A stretch of 64,000 bases of DNA from Epiperipatus broadwayi (GCA_028023455.1 JAQFVV010000013.1:10074411-10138410); one strand, 5' to 3'. Shown: positions 23,180-36,295, numbered from the stretch's first letter. A program made the numbers and translations. Notes: generated by a model from the letters alone, not told the origin.

Positions 23180-24700
23180 CTAAACAGGAATACTTCAGTA
23201 TTTACCCATCACCCACTATCCCTCTTCTAGGTTATTGGCCAACCTAAAATTACATAAAGATGGCCACCCTTTGTACCTAATTATCAACTTTGGAGGTACA
23301 TATGATTATAAAGCAGCTAAAATGATAAACCAATGGATGCTCAATTTCCTTGGTTTTAGCCAGTATATTGTAATATTTTCATTTGAATATGTAGAAATGA
23401 TTAAGTATGCATGACTGGATCAACAAGACTACATTGCTTTGCTCAACATTATCCAAACTATATGGATCAATCCCTCATGGAACAAACATAACAATGCACA
23501 CTCTCTCATCCTCACAAAATAGACTTTATCATAGATTCTCTAACATGGATCCACAATGACATTGTGATTACATGCAGCAATATATTTTGCAAAATGGAAG
23601 ACAGATGAGCCATGGGATTGCCAATTACTGGTGTTATGTGTAACATTTTTCTGAATATTACTGAAGAAAAAATTACACATCATACCTCATATCCATCCTT
23701 ACTGTATATTTATTATGTTAATGACATATTCTCTGTGTACCTGATACAGTAATTTCTCAAATCCAGCAAGAAATCTTAATGCTATGTCTCTCACATTAAC
23801 CTGTGAAAATGAAGATAATATCAACAGTATTAAATACTTGGATCTCTGAACACAACATGATTTTCCCGCATTAAATTACAAATGGTTATTAACCAATACA
23901 GGTTTATGATTTCATTCAGCTTGCTCTCTAACACCACACTCTCACAAACTTGTGAGTCGTAAAGACTTCTTATATCACAATCTTCATTTGTGCAAGTCTG
24001 AATTGAACAGGAAAGACAAAATCAACAAATACATGTCTAAATTATATAATGTTGGATATAAAGAGTATTTACTTCTTTAAACTACCAGAAACTTTTAGCA
24101 GAAAATGTGACACCTTCTACATTCCACCGAACCTAAACCTGGATGTCCCTTCTCTGTATATTAATATAACCCATCACATTACTAAAATTATTACTCCTAC
24201 CCATCAGGTCACCCTATGTGCCACACCTCTATTGCATTGGCTTCTCAACAACACAAAAAATTTCTTACCAACTGACCTCCATTCTCAAGTAATTTACAAG
24301 ATTAAATACCAGGAAACCATCTGTCCCTCCATTTACTATGGGGAATTTCAGGCAAACCTGTCTACACATATAGACCAATACACATACCTATATAATAAAG
24401 CTAGAACAAATACAGATAATATTCAATATTTTTTTAACCTCTCTTTACAATTGGTCACACTTTTGTTCCTTCATCTATTAACATTAAGTGCACTGAACAC
24501 AGTGACTTAAAATGAAAGATTAAAAAGACATGGCATATCTCAGGTGACAAAAACTGTCAATAGAAGAGAATTATGCATGTCCCTATCAAAAACATGGCTT
24601 ATTCTCCCTAATTAATTTTGTATTCAAATTTACAGTCCTGCTTTCCAATTTATGCTATGTCTATGGATTGTATCGAAAGTTGGCTAAGCACATACTGTTT
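23180..24700 (+). mobile_element. Penelope-like retroelement, decayed (PLE-B)
   Basis: Translated pieces follow the order of a canonical PLE protein. At about 23225-23330 ANLKLHKDGHPLYLIINF corresponds to the PKIHKxGxPLRPI block of PLE reverse transcriptases, followed by YDYKAAKMINQWML. At about 23615-23660 AMGLPITGVMCNIFLNITE corresponds to the MGSPLSP block, and at about 23705-23735 IYYVNDIFSVY to the YVDDIF catalytic motif with the first aspartate changed to asparagine. A GIY-YIG tail follows at 24049-24510. The frame is broken many times. It is more like the canonical Penelope/Neptune type than PLE-A or PLE-C and is clearly an old copy. Confidence 0.75.
24049..24510 (+). pseudogene. GIY-YIG endonuclease region of PLE-B
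   Basis: This 153-residue frame ends the PLE-B protein. Residues about 70-110 read VIYKIKYQETICPSIYYGEF followed by QANLSTHIDQYTYLYNK, which aligns with the PLE pattern VYKIxCxxC...YIGET..L..RxxEH. The YIG triplet has become YYG and the usual arginine and histidine are replaced or displaced (STHIDQ), so the nuclease is presumably inactive. The zinc-binding cysteines of the insertion are mostly lost. Function in intact relatives is target-site nicking during retrotransposition. Confidence 0.65.
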
Positions 24701-25171
24701 AAAAAATAAAAATGGACTTTATGAAAGCTTTTCTCTTCCTATATTTATGATTACATTAGTCTGAGTTAAAGTTTATACTTTTATAATTACAAAAATAATA
24801 TTATATATACAAATATTCCTATTACTTTGAATGATATACAATTTTTTCATCAACTAGTTAGGGATTTCAAAAAGTGTGATTTAATCTTTAGAAGTAGCTA
24901 ATACTTCTTGGAATAAAGTTTATAATTAATTAGTCATTCATTAGACTAGAGATTATCCACTTAAGAAATAATTGTCTGGATACAGATACTGCACTTGTGA
25001 AATTTGATGAAATAATTAATTTAGTGGTATGTAAATTTCTTTCTTTGAAAATGAATTGAAGGAATAATTTTCCAGCATGGTTTTCTAGTAAAGTTATAAA
25101 GACAAAATCAAAAATAAATATAAATTTTTTAAGGTAAAACTTTTTTATTGTATTATATAGTTGTTTTATAT

Positions 25172-25208
25172 ATATATATTGAAGCAGTATATATATATAT
25201 ATATATAT
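25172..25208. repeat. Short AT tracts
   Basis: Two AT tracts flank the bases TTGAAGCAGT. The minus-strand frame crossing them (24930-25250) is an artefact of the repeat. Confidence 0.7.
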
Positions 25209-26079
25209 TCTTAGATCTATTGTTATGACTATACAAATGATGGATGGCAATATACATAGGGATCAAAAAGTTTTTGGAAATTTATAAAAAGAAATAAAAA
25301 GTCAAATTATAAAATTCAAAGATAATGACCATGTGATAACTAATCTTTTATTAATATTTAATTGCTTTGCAGATTGTTTTTCTTCTTGCAATTAATATTT
25401 CATCTTCTAATCATTCAAATGATTTCTCTGGTTAGACTGTCATTTATGAATCTTTATCTTGTGCAAAATTTAGTTTTCAATAAGCATTGTCTGCTTTTTG
25501 TAGGCTAAAAGGTAAATCTTGGTTTTGATGGCTTACCTGCATTTATTTATAAAGGTTGTATAGATATTCTATCTCCTGTATTTTTTTTTAGCTTTAATCT
25601 TTTTTCCTAATAGATGGAAAATTACTAAAGTAGTTTTTATATATAAGAATGGTCATAACAATTTTTTTTAAAATTATAGACCAGTTTCAGTATTATTAAT
25701 TTCAGCTAAAATATTTAAATTGGTTGTATATGAATCTGTTTATACTTACCTAAAGAAATTTAGTCCAGAATTTCAGCATGGGTTTATGAGAAATAGGTCT
25801 ATTACTACAATCATGATATATTTTGCTGATCTAGTGTCACATGCTATTGGTAATCAAAACTGAGTCAATACGGTTTTTTTTTTATTTGTCTAAGGCATTT
25901 GATAAGATTTTCCATTCTATACTTATTAGTAAGTTACATTGTCTAGGAAACCATGATTAGAATAGCTTGGATCTTTTTTGCATAAAAGATGACATTTTAT
26001 TAAATATTTGTGTTGTGAACCAGATTATTATTATAACAATTTGGTATTTCCCAAGGATCTGTTTTGGGATCATTTCTGT

Positions 26080-26120
<41 letters not shown>
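26080..26120. repeat. Compound (AT)n(GT)n microsatellite inside LINE
   Basis: About ten AT units run directly into about eleven GT units within the LINE reverse-transcriptase relic. Confidence 0.9.
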
Positions 26121-26949
26121 ACTTTTGACTTAAATTACATTAGGTCTGATTGCTGCATTTCATGCTTTGCTGATCATATTAAAATTTATATCATTTAAAG
26201 ATTGTAGTTATTTACAAAATATCAAAAAATTTGAATTATGAAAATATTTGAACAATAATATGAACATAAATGAAGATAAAACAGAAATGATTATTTTTTC
26301 AAAAAATCCATAAAAGAAATAATATTGAGAATAAATGAATGTGAACATTTAGGTATAATTTTAGTTTCAAAATTATTTTTCTCAATACATATTATTAATG
26401 GTTTAAATTATTTAAAGGTGTGGCTTGCATCTTTAGGGGAGTAAGATTCCTTAATAGAGATCCTAATGAACATCTTTTTATATCTTTAATATTATCAATT
26501 CTAAACTATGACAGTGTTGGTTGGACTCTGACAGTCACTTTCATAGTAGAGTTTTGGATGCAATATAAAAAAAAATTACAAATTATCATAGTGTAAAGTT
26601 TGGAATGGTATATAATTCATTTGGGTTTTCTTACAACTATTAAGAAATCTTAATGACATTTTTTTTCTTTCAAAAGTAGTCAAAGAACAAATCACATAGT
26701 AAATTGTATTAGTGAAATTTCTTACAGTGTTCCTGACATGCATTTAAAACATGATAAGCCTATTTACATTGCAAAATTTAAAACTAATTGTTTAAGAGAT
26801 TTTGCATTATTTAGATATCCAAGGTTATTTAATGTTTATTATCATCAAGTTGATATTCATCATTTAACTATGAATGAAATAAAAAGTATAATCAATATAT
26901 ATAAAATTATGATAAACACTCAAACAGATACGTTAAAAATGAAGGACAG

Positions 26950-27051
26950 AATCAGATGGAATAGATACATGGGACTCTAAATTTTAGAATTTAGGTCCGT
27001 TCTCGTGTGTCTACATTATTAGAGTCCATGTGATGCATTATTCCATCTGAT
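26950..27051. repeat. Imperfect hairpin at the LINE 3' end
   Basis: AATCAGATGGAAT...GGGACTCTAA (26950-26982) is repeated inverted as TTAGAGTCCATG...ATTCCATCTGATT (27018-27051). It spans the end of the C-terminal frame and could be a 3'-UTR stem of the LINE. Confidence 0.65.
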
Positions 27052-27399
27052 TGGTTCTACATTAAATCTGTTGAAGGTGTTTTATATTATTATCTGTTTA
27101 AAATTTAATATAAACAATTATAATATATCTCTGTATTTTTATATATTATTATTATTTTTGTTTTACTTTTTTTGTTTATTATTAATATTGTATTCTGCAA
27201 TTAGGATTTTTTATATATACCTGTGGAATATCATTGTTTTAAATTAATTGAATTGAATTGAAAATAAATAGTAATAATGTTATTAACATAAAAATTTTCA
27301 TACCAGCTTTCAATCATTCTTCATTATAATAATCATAAAAAAATGAAATTTTTTTAAATGCCTTTTTCAAAATGGCAGCCATTTTGTAAAATTAATGAC

Positions 27400-29420
27400 A
27401 TCATAAGATACTGACTCTATATCATCTGATTGAAAAATGGTGACATTCATGCTAAATATGTATAGTACTAAATTTATTCATTATGCAGTGCAATATATAA
27501 TATTACAGCAAACAGTATTTTGATTATAAAATTAAATTATGATTATTGTACAGTATTTTATTTCATTTTCAACTAGTGTCCTTGCAAGACAATCAATACA
27601 TTCATTAATGATATATACAAAGTAAAGATTTTCTTTGTTAATGACTACAAAAGCAAAAAAAAATGTATTTAATTCAGTATTATAGGTAATCAAAACCATA
27701 TTTCGATCATGGAAACCAATAAAATATATTAATATTAAATTTTAAAATGTATAGATTAACTTAAAAACTGTATATTCACGCACTATTATTAATTAAAATT
27801 CTTATAAATCATATTTTTCTGGTGGCATTTAAAATTTAGTTACTATTATTGAAAGTTATTTTGAGAAAAAAATGATTTCATGCATTATGCAATGAATAAT
27901 CAATGGTCCATGATCAAACCTATTAAATATAAGGCTAAAATACCATTTACTGCACAGTATTTTTTGATTTTAAATCATAATATCATAATTTGATTCATAT
28001 ATATATCAAAGCCAATGGCACATATTACAAATGTAAAAAAAATGTAATACTGAAAAAAAAAAGAAATTTCATTCAGTATAAAATCAAAAATAAATTTTGA
28101 TCATATATTAATATAATTTATAGTGACTTTAATTTGAGCACTGCATTAGCAAAATATTCAGTCAACAAATTTTGAATTAAAACATTTCACTCAAATCAAA
28201 ATTGCTATCATTATAAATCTAAAGTATTTTCAGTAAAAAAAGAGGAAGGGAGAAATAAAATAATTTCATGAATTATGCAATTAATAATCAATTTTATATT
28301 ATCAAAAGTTACTAATTTAAATGACAACATTGCAAACATAAAAAATGCAGTATCCTTCCTTAACAAAATACAAATTTCATTCAGCATAAAACTAAAACTA
28401 AATTTGGGTTATATAATATTAATAATTAATTTTAAATTATATGCTATATATGTATAACCTAAAATATTAACCCTTTTCTTCTCTAAACAGAAGAATATTT
28501 TATTGTCTGAGTGAATTAAAGTTATAAACTTTTGATTGGTCAATTACAGAATCAGCAGTAAAAATATATTTGTCTTTTAATGTTATATTTATTTTAGTTT
28601 AGTTTGTAAAAAGCAAATTAATAATTTGTCAGATGATCAAAGTGAATGAAAATTTTTTCATAAATAAATTTCTATTTATAATTGCTAAAAATAATCTATA
28701 GTGAAAACATAAAATGAATGTTTCATAACCTATTACAAAATGCAGTCTACATCATTGATTTCTTTTTCAATTTACTTTCATCTAAAAGTAAATAATTTTT
28801 ATTAAATTCTGAACTATTCTTTTAAAATAATTATATTTTCACACATATTTTATGAAAATCATAATAAATATGTACAAAAATACTGTGAAACATACATTTT
28901 CATTTTGAAAATCAAAACAAAGAACTTAGAACTGTCAAAATTGTTGACAAGCACTATCTTTTGTTGAAAATGAGAAACAACTAATCAGTGCCTTGGAAAA
29001 CCCACCTTCTCTCATTGTTATAGCTTTAAATTTAAATATTATTGATTTTTTTACTTATAAATTCTAGAGATGACAGCATCATATGGTATGTTTTTATTTT
29101 TAAAATGACCATAAATTCACTATGATAATGTAAAAGCTAGCGGTTTTTGAGTGAATCAAAGCCATATACAAACATTTTCGGTGTACATAGTCATATGATT
29201 AAGTCAAGAAATTTTAAATTAAAACTTTTTATAAATGTTAATTTCAATCAAATCAAAACTACTATTATTGTAAATGTATTTTTTGTTTAAAGAAAGGTAG
29301 GAGAGAGATTATTTCATGCATTATGCAATTAATAATAAATTTTGTATAATGGGAATGCAACAAATAAATTGAAGACAATTTTTTTAATTTTTATTTAAAT
29401 AACCTAAATCATTACCATTA
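27400..29420. repeat. Cluster of diverged ~300-400 bp repeats
   Basis: Several blocks recur in the same orientation. CATGCATTATGCAATGAATAATCAAT (about 27882) returns near 28267 and 29318; TTTCATTCAGTATAAAATC (about 28068) returns near 27670 and 28377; AATTAAAACATTTCACTCAAATCAAAATTGC (about 28170) returns diverged near 29205. Spacings of roughly 310-400 bases suggest an old tandem array or serial insertions of one family. No coding capacity is seen. Confidence 0.6.
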
Positions 29421-29985
29421 AAATGTACTGCATTAGTCTAAAAACTGCTAGATCATGAAGAAAATGGCTACTGGGCTTAATAAAATATGAGATCTCATCC
29501 CATAAAAAAGATCAAAGCTAACATATTTATAAATAGAGTGCTGTTTATTTAGATCTGCCTAGTACATACTCTAAAAAAGAGCATTAAGTATTGATTGTAA
29601 TATGCAAACCCAGAATACATTAGATATATTTTTTAATAATATGTCAGAAATTTTATTCTTTTTTTAAGTTAATTGTGATTAATAAATAACAAGACTTTAT
29701 GCTCAGAAAAATACAATTAAGTGTGATATTATTAAGCATTACTTTTTTAATTCTACATAATGTTACATTAATATAATAAAAAAATAAACATCAGTATGGA
29801 TTTTTTCCCTAGTACAATGAGAAACAATTTTGCAAAAGAACACAAAAAAATCACATCTATGAGCTTACTCTTCTTTTATTGATTTATTTTACTTACATTT
29901 GCACCAGGATTTTTTTTCTAGTGGTACTGACATTTGTTTTTTACAGAGTTTTTTTTTGAAAGTTTATAGCAATATACATATTTAA
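29421..29985. other. AT-rich spacer, nothing recognised
   Basis: No motif or repeat is evident. Confidence 0.5.
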
Positions 29986-29989
29986 CTGG

Positions 29990-30600
29990 AATCATGGCAG
30001 CATGTAATATCAACAAACAACATGTCATGTCACTTCTTCAACCTATGGAAACATCAGAACTGTCAACAACTAATTCAGCATCTCATCAACACATTGAATA
30101 AAGATACTGATAAGGAGAAGGAAGGACTTCAATATAAAAGCAGCTGTTGATTTTATAGGCAGTTCATAGATCAAGATCACTAAGACATCTCTTAACCTTA
30201 CATAGAAGAAAGTCTGCCTGCAAATCATTACCAAACACTGAAGTCAACAAGGAACCTACTTCAAACATATGGAAAATCATATTTGATCTAACCAAGAAAG
30301 CAGCATTTATAGAAATTGATGCTGATAACTTTTAAGAGCTTTTGAAAGAACTCATTGAAGATTTAACTAATGAGGAGTTAATGCAACTGGATAAAAAAGG
30401 GAGACTTTAAAGAAAAAAATGGTAAACTTGTAGAGATGAACTAGGAGTTAGAATGCTACATCAAGTCTAAAAGTGACTTAAGTCAACTAATGACACCTTA
30501 TAAGTTTTACAAAAAATCAGAGAAGCAAGTCAGCCATCTATTGTAAACTTTTTCTCTAGAGATCTTCATATAATGTACTGCTTCAAAAAAAAACCTAAAG
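29990..30600 (+). pseudogene. Tigger/pogo-like transposase C-terminal relic
   Basis: Broken frames give NIWKIIFDLTKKAAFIEID at about 30265, ELLKELIEDLTNEELMQLDK near 30330-30395 and REASQPSIVNFFSR near 30520. This order (helix, then LT(N/D)EEL(M/L)xL(D/E), then a polar linker and a Q-x-S-I-x-x-FF box) is that of the C-terminal part of Tigger (pogo-group Tc1/mariner) transposases and TIGD proteins. The upstream part from 29992 (MAACNINKQHVMSLLQ) may be the decayed stretch before it. The catalytic DDE domain is not visible. Several stops and frameshifts make it a pseudogene; a processed copy of a TIGD-like gene is an alternative. Confidence 0.5.
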
Positions 30601-30719
30601 GTCAACAAAAGATTTAAAAGATAATAATGGAATCCTAGAATGAACACTGATGCTCTTAGAAAACTAGGTGACAATGGATGATGAATAGATGAATTATAGG
30701 AAAGAATCTCTTTAAGCAA

Positions 30720-33700
30720 AGTGTTTTTTTTTTACATAGAGTTGCAGTATCTTACATGCACATGCATATATTCTTGCATAATACACCCATAGTGCAATTC
30801 ACACATACATATATTGTACATCAGGTTTTTTTAAAATTATTTCTTATACTATGTTAAATTGTTTGTTAATACAAGATTGACAATTTATGATATAACTTTT
30901 ATCAGCAGTAACGAGATAAATTTTTTCCCATAAGAAACATTATAATTACTTTTGCTTTTTATATCATATTCTGTTTTTATGAAGAATTTTGGACAAACAA
31001 TTGTTGTTTCTAAGTGGGGATAAGGTGTATTCATTAATTTAAAAAACGTATTCTTTATCAAATCTTTTATATAAATTTTATTAAAATCGTATGTGCTAAT
31101 AATGAAAGTAATCTTGGAAATGTTAAAAATTATTTTTCCTGTTAAAAAAAAAGGAGAAATATTATTGATTAAAAGCATATCCTTTTTAATATATAAAAAA
31201 TATGTCTTGGATGATATCAAGTAGCAAACACAAATTATGATGGAAAAAGAAAATTGTGTATGACTTTAAAAAGATAATAAGTAATAGAGTATGGGTTAAA
31301 AAGATTGTAAGAAAATGCCTTGATTGGAGTGTAAGATGTCACTTTCAATGTATTAACTAATGATTGTCATGAAACATTAAGTATAATTTTGCTAATTTGA
31401 TCCAAAACTATTGAAGCAATAGTGTTATTTGTTGTGATTATGATTACTTCTATGAAAAATATGTATAGTTTTGAAATGAAGTCTGTTATTCAAGTGCAAA
31501 GAAATTTCCATATAAATTTTCAAAAATTCTCTTAAGTAGGTCTGACATAAAAAAGGCATTGAGTATTAATCTGTTCTAGTCATAGAATTATTGAGGGGTT
31601 CTCAAATATTTTTCATGTAAATCACCATACGTAACTATCTAGTGTTAATTGGTAATGGATAATCTAGTTGGTTAAATATCAGTTACAATGAGCTATAAAT
31701 GGATTTAAAATTATTAGAGTTTGAAATTAGTTATGAAAAGTAAAATAGGGGGATTTGAATGAATAAAATGCAAAAAGTTGTAGTTCCTGCTATAAGTAAC
31801 GCTAAGTAAATAGAAATTAGATAGGGAATTTGATTGCAGTGCTATCTTATGAGTATTTATTTCTTCAATACTTACATGATTGATCCTAAACTAGGTCATC
31901 TTTAATTTAGAGAGAAGATATAATTAATAAAAATCAAAAATTAATTTTCCTTTTTAAAAAAATTAACTCAAAGCATAATTTTTTTAAATCATGAGCTTAT
32001 TTTTTGTCAATTTTATATTTATCATACATTTCATGAACTCCCCCTTCCCTCTTTTTTTTTTCCTAGGTGTGTATTGATTATACTCTACAAAGATTGACAT
32101 GTATTATGTTAACAAAATAATTTCAATTTTCTTAGCAAATCAGAGTATTTAAATTGATTTTGGTTTCATGTTTTTTTTTTTTATTATTGCTAAAGCTGAA
32201 GGAAAATTCTGTCACTGGGGAACAGTTTGTATTACATTACATAATTTATTCTTAGAAACAATTTTAATTTGTTGCTTAGAATAAAAAAGTGGCATTTAAA
32301 AAATAGAATTTATTTTTATTTGGAAAAGTAGAATATAAAATATTTTAATTCTATTCTTAAAAATGTGTTAGTCTGTATGCTATCATCATCATCATCATTT
32401 GCAAGTTTATATCTGAGTTTATTTCAAGACGAGGTTTTTTTTTTCATATTATTCCATCAAGCATCTTATCCATCTATCGCACACATGATCTTTTCTAAAT
32501 ATTTTAAAATCTTTAGAATTCTAGTTTAGAGCGTGAACTATAGTAAAGTTGTCGTATCTATATATTTAAGCTCTTATATAGGATATAAATGGATATATAA
32601 ATTAATGAGTAATTAAAATAAAAATAAACAAAAATAATAATGATTAAAAATCGTCTATATTTCTAGTGGGGAAACAGATATCGGTTGCCTTCCATGCAAA
32701 ATATAGAATGAAAGTACATGTATTGTAAATTTTAAATTTTGTGGGAGATCCATAAAAATTAAATTTATTCACAATGGACTGACTGATTAGATGGATATAT
32801 ATGCATAAAAGCAACTTGAGAGTTATATAATTAATAAGGTCATATAGAGTATTAAAAAAATCAGGATTTTTTTTATACAAACATATTCAAGTGTTTACAA
32901 GTTATGATAAGTATGAAAATTTTCTATAGGTCATAGATTTGTTGAAGTGATTTTTTCCTGTATTAAATTGTGGTTCTGATTAATTATGAAATTCATATTT
33001 TAAGCTTTAAATAGTGAACTTCTTATTGTATTATTATATATAGTTTCAAAATATTGCTTTGTATTAATTTGTTTTGAAAGTCATGTTTTTTGTTTATTTA
33101 AAGTCACTTGTAAATTTATGCAGCACAAAATCTATAATTATATTTATTCATATATATAAAGATATAAGGGATTATTCAATTAATTAATAAATCATTCAGC
33201 AACATATTCTTACATATTTCAGGTAGAAAACCATTGTTAGTTACTTTGAAGGAAGCCAGTCTTCAATGCAAATGTAACAAGTGCTAGATAATGCCAATAT
33301 GCCTCAATATTAACCAAGATAGAATTAGAGATTAATTTTGTTAAATAACCTTCATGAAAAATCTCAACAATAAAATATGAATAGATAAATGCTGGGAAAA
33401 ATATGTGATATGAAATTATTATTAATTAAAACATGTATTGGTCTAACTACACATGACATTTGTGTTATTTATTTTTTGCTTTGGATTGATAATTATTTAT
33501 AAAAGATGACGTATTGATAGTTTTTAAAAAATTGTGGTATTTTTAAATAAATGTAAGAGGAATTATAGATATAATGAAATTAGTATCTTTAAAAATAGTG
33601 AACAGGATTGATGAAATTTATAATAAATTTGCATGAATATATATGTGAACAAAACCAATATGATCTATATAGTATATACGATAAAGTTAGAAGGGTTAAA

Positions 33701-35570
33701 CATATTTGTTAAGATTAGACATAATACCATAGATAAATGCTTTTATGAAGTATAAAATTGAAGGACTAAGAAGAGTAAGGAAAACAAGTAGAAATGTTTG
33801 AATTATGACTTGGAAGAAATTGGAAATGAATACTAGAATCAGTAGAATTATAATATTCAAATATTGTAAGAAGAAGATAAAAATAGGGTATTTATTGAAG
33901 AAGAGAAATTATTCCGAACTTGTTTGAGTTAATTAAAATATATGTTTAATGCATTATTTTGCCTGAGTATAAATTCAAAATCTTTTCAGATTTAGGAAAA
34001 TTGTTAACTAAGTTTAAATATTTTTATATGGCCAAGTCAGATTTGTGTATTATTTTTTATCAAGTTTAGAAACATAAGAAAAAGTCATTGCTCATCATGC
34101 CAACCCTCTTTTATTTGATGGAGTTATTTACCCTCAAGCTAAAAATAGTTTGATTTCATTTACTAGGCAATAAGAGTTTAATTGACTGCTGGATGTTTGT
34201 AATCTTGCTTGGAAATTATTACTTTAAAGAAATTCCAGGTTTCATGCAGGTTTAAATCTAGATTACAGATGTTGAAACAGTTGTGTTAATTTATATCTTT
34301 AAGAGTTTCTATGTTTATGAATATACATGTCTATTTATATAAATAATGAGATAAATGATGAGTGAATACTTTACAAAATGCAATAAAAATTTGTAAAAAT
34401 AACCAATTTTTATCAGACTTTATTACCTTAACATCAGTTTTCTTGCTTGTTTGTGTTTTTATTTATTTAACAATTCAGATGTATCCGATTTAAATGTTTA
34501 TTAATGTAGTAATTTTATGTTATAAATAATAAGATCCTCACTACTTCTCGTGGATATTTTCAGATAATAAACTTAATTAGAACAATCACAATTTCAAAAG
34601 TTAATAGGTTTTTTATTACAATCCTTGGAAAAGTAAAAGAAAATTTAGTGAAAATTAGCAAAATATCTAACGATTAAAAACAATTATTTAAAGGAATTTT
34701 ATAAGATAGTACTAATATTATGCTAAATTTATATATTGTAATTAATAGTAATTATTGATCTGAACATAAAAATACTTGTGATGTATGAATTGTATAGTAT
34801 ATAATCATTACCAATCATATTTCAAAAGACAAGTCTTACATATCAAGCCAGGTCACTTTTTTTCAAGTGCTTCTTTCACTTGTATCGAACTTCAAAAGAT
34901 TATGACTATCTCCTTTTTAGTTTTTTTTATTTACTTTTGTTCATCTTACATTGCTCAATTTCTTTCATATCTTTGATAATGTTTCTTACTTATAGTATAT
35001 ACCCAATGTATTTTATTTTTATTTTTTCAATAGTTTTTTCCCCATTTTAAGCCCCCAATTTTAATTTCTTTTATATAAAACAATATTTCAAATTAGACGA
35101 CTTTTTTCTAACTTTCGAAAGCCACAGAATAATCTCTTAGCCTTATTTAAAATCTGTTTAATAATATTATAATTAATAAAGTTGAAATATGATTGCCAAA
35201 GATTATTTTTAATTATAGGCATATATTAGAAACAGTAAAGATATTTTTAAATATATATTTATGTCTTTATGAATGTATAAAATTTCACTCACATGCATTC
35301 TATGAGCTATTAACATGATTTGTTCAAGATTTTGAAGGACTAAGAGAATGTACTAATTTTAAAATTAAAAAATACATCACATTTGTAAAGAAGATAAACA
35401 TTAAAAAAGATGGAGTTGTCACAATTACTAGTATACTGTTGATATATTTGAATTATTAATTTAAAAGTCTATAAGATTTAATTTTCAAATAATTTTTGAT
35501 ATTAAAAAAAATAAGTAATAATTCTTCAAGTATCATATAATACTAAATCATCCATTCACTTTACTACTAT
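30720..35570. other. AT-rich spacer, nothing recognised
   Basis: Open frames at 30885-31220 minus, 32644-32880 minus and 34785-34976 plus have no recognisable motif and the base bias of chance frames. A (ATC)n-like patch lies near 32383-32400. A short less biased piece at about 34095-34165 gives HHANPLLFDGVIYPQAKN but has no splice or repeat context that I can use. Confidence 0.5.
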
Positions 35571-35574
35571 TATA

Positions 35575-35790
35575 CAATGCTTTATTTACCACTCTCTTTT
35601 ACAGTTTACAGTTTTGATTGCACCAGCAATCTTTTTCAGAACTTCCTTCTCTTTAACATAAGCAATGAATATTAAGAATTTGATAGACTATATTAAAGAG
35701 AAGGAGGTTCTGAAGATTTTTGGAGCAATTGAAACTGTAAACTGTAAAAGAGGGTGGTAAATAAAGCATTGTGTAACAGTTGTAAAGTGC
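35575..35790. repeat. Inverted repeat, ~90 bp arms
   Basis: ACAATGCTTTATTTACCACTC...TTTACAGTTTACAGTTTTGATTGC...CTTCCTTCTCTTTAA (about 35573-35657) returns inverted as TTAAAGAGAAGGAGGTTCTGAAG...GCAATTGAAACTGTAAACTG...GGTGGTAAATAAAGCATTGTGT (about 35692-35776). The right arm is itself duplicated downstream. Confidence 0.75.
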
Positions 35791-36125
35791 ATGAATGATT
35801 TAGTATTATATGATATACATTTTGCAATGCAATAAGAAAAATTAGATTTATTTCTTGAAGAAAATAAAGAAATACTGGAAATAGAGCTTGGATAAGCAGA
35901 AAGAAGAAACATTGATATAGATATATGAGTAGATGAATGGAGCATATAAAGAATATTAAAAATTTGATAGACTATGTTAAAATGAATGAAGTTCTGAAGA
36001 AGATTTCTGGGGCAATCAAAATTGTAAAAGAGGGTGGTAAATAAAGCATTGTGTAACAGTAGTAAAATACATGGATGATTTAGTATTATATGATATATAT
36101 TTGTCAATGCAATAAGAAAGATTAG
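35665..36125 (+). repeat. Direct duplication, ~284 bp apart
   Basis: The block from TTTGATAGACTATATTAAA (about 35679) through GATTTAGTATTATATGATAT is repeated from about 35963 with roughly 85-90 percent similarity by eye, including GGTGGTAAATAAAGCATTGTGTAACAGT. The second copy reads KYMDDLVLYDIYLSMQ in one frame, which superficially resembles a reverse-transcriptase YxDD site; the rest of the peptide does not support it. Confidence 0.65.
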
Positions 36126-36295
36126 TTATTATAATTCTTCAAGTAATTGTAAATATTGTAGAGTCTACTATAATGAGTGTAATTGGCTTCAGATCATTTG
36201 TTATATCTTCCATTTGTTATTTAGAAGTAATTTGGTTCAAGAAACAGCCTAAAAGCATAGTTACTATGATAAAGGAAAAATATACAAAATCAAAA

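Larger units (their letters stand above)
25480..27262 (+). mobile_element. CR1/Jockey-like non-LTR retrotransposon, 5'-truncated and decayed
   Basis: Successive pieces match the fingers and palm of a LINE reverse transcriptase. GFDGLPAFIYKGCI lies near 25525, WKITKVVFIYKNGHNN near 25615, NYRPVSVLLISAKIFK near 25676, FQHGFMRNRSITTIMIYF near 25770, FGISQGSVLGSFLLYI near 26040 and CFADHIKIY (the decayed YADD site) near 26165. A C-terminal piece at 26738-26980 includes IRWNRYMGL. The element ends in ATTGAATTGAATTG at about 27245-27262, a short-repeat tail typical of CR1/Jockey-group LINEs. An AT/GT microsatellite (26080-26120) interrupts the reverse transcriptase just after QGSVLG. Stops and shifts are frequent; there is no endonuclease domain. 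Confidence 0.8.

Noticed and set aside
30885-31220. 111-residue minus-strand open frame as a gene
   Set aside because: Lys/Ile/Phe/Asn-rich chance composition, no motif and no splice or promoter context.
36060-36110. KYMDDLVLYD, resembling a reverse-transcriptase catalytic box
   Set aside because: No other reverse-transcriptase block surrounds it in order, and the first copy of the duplication reads CMNDLVLYD; probably chance.
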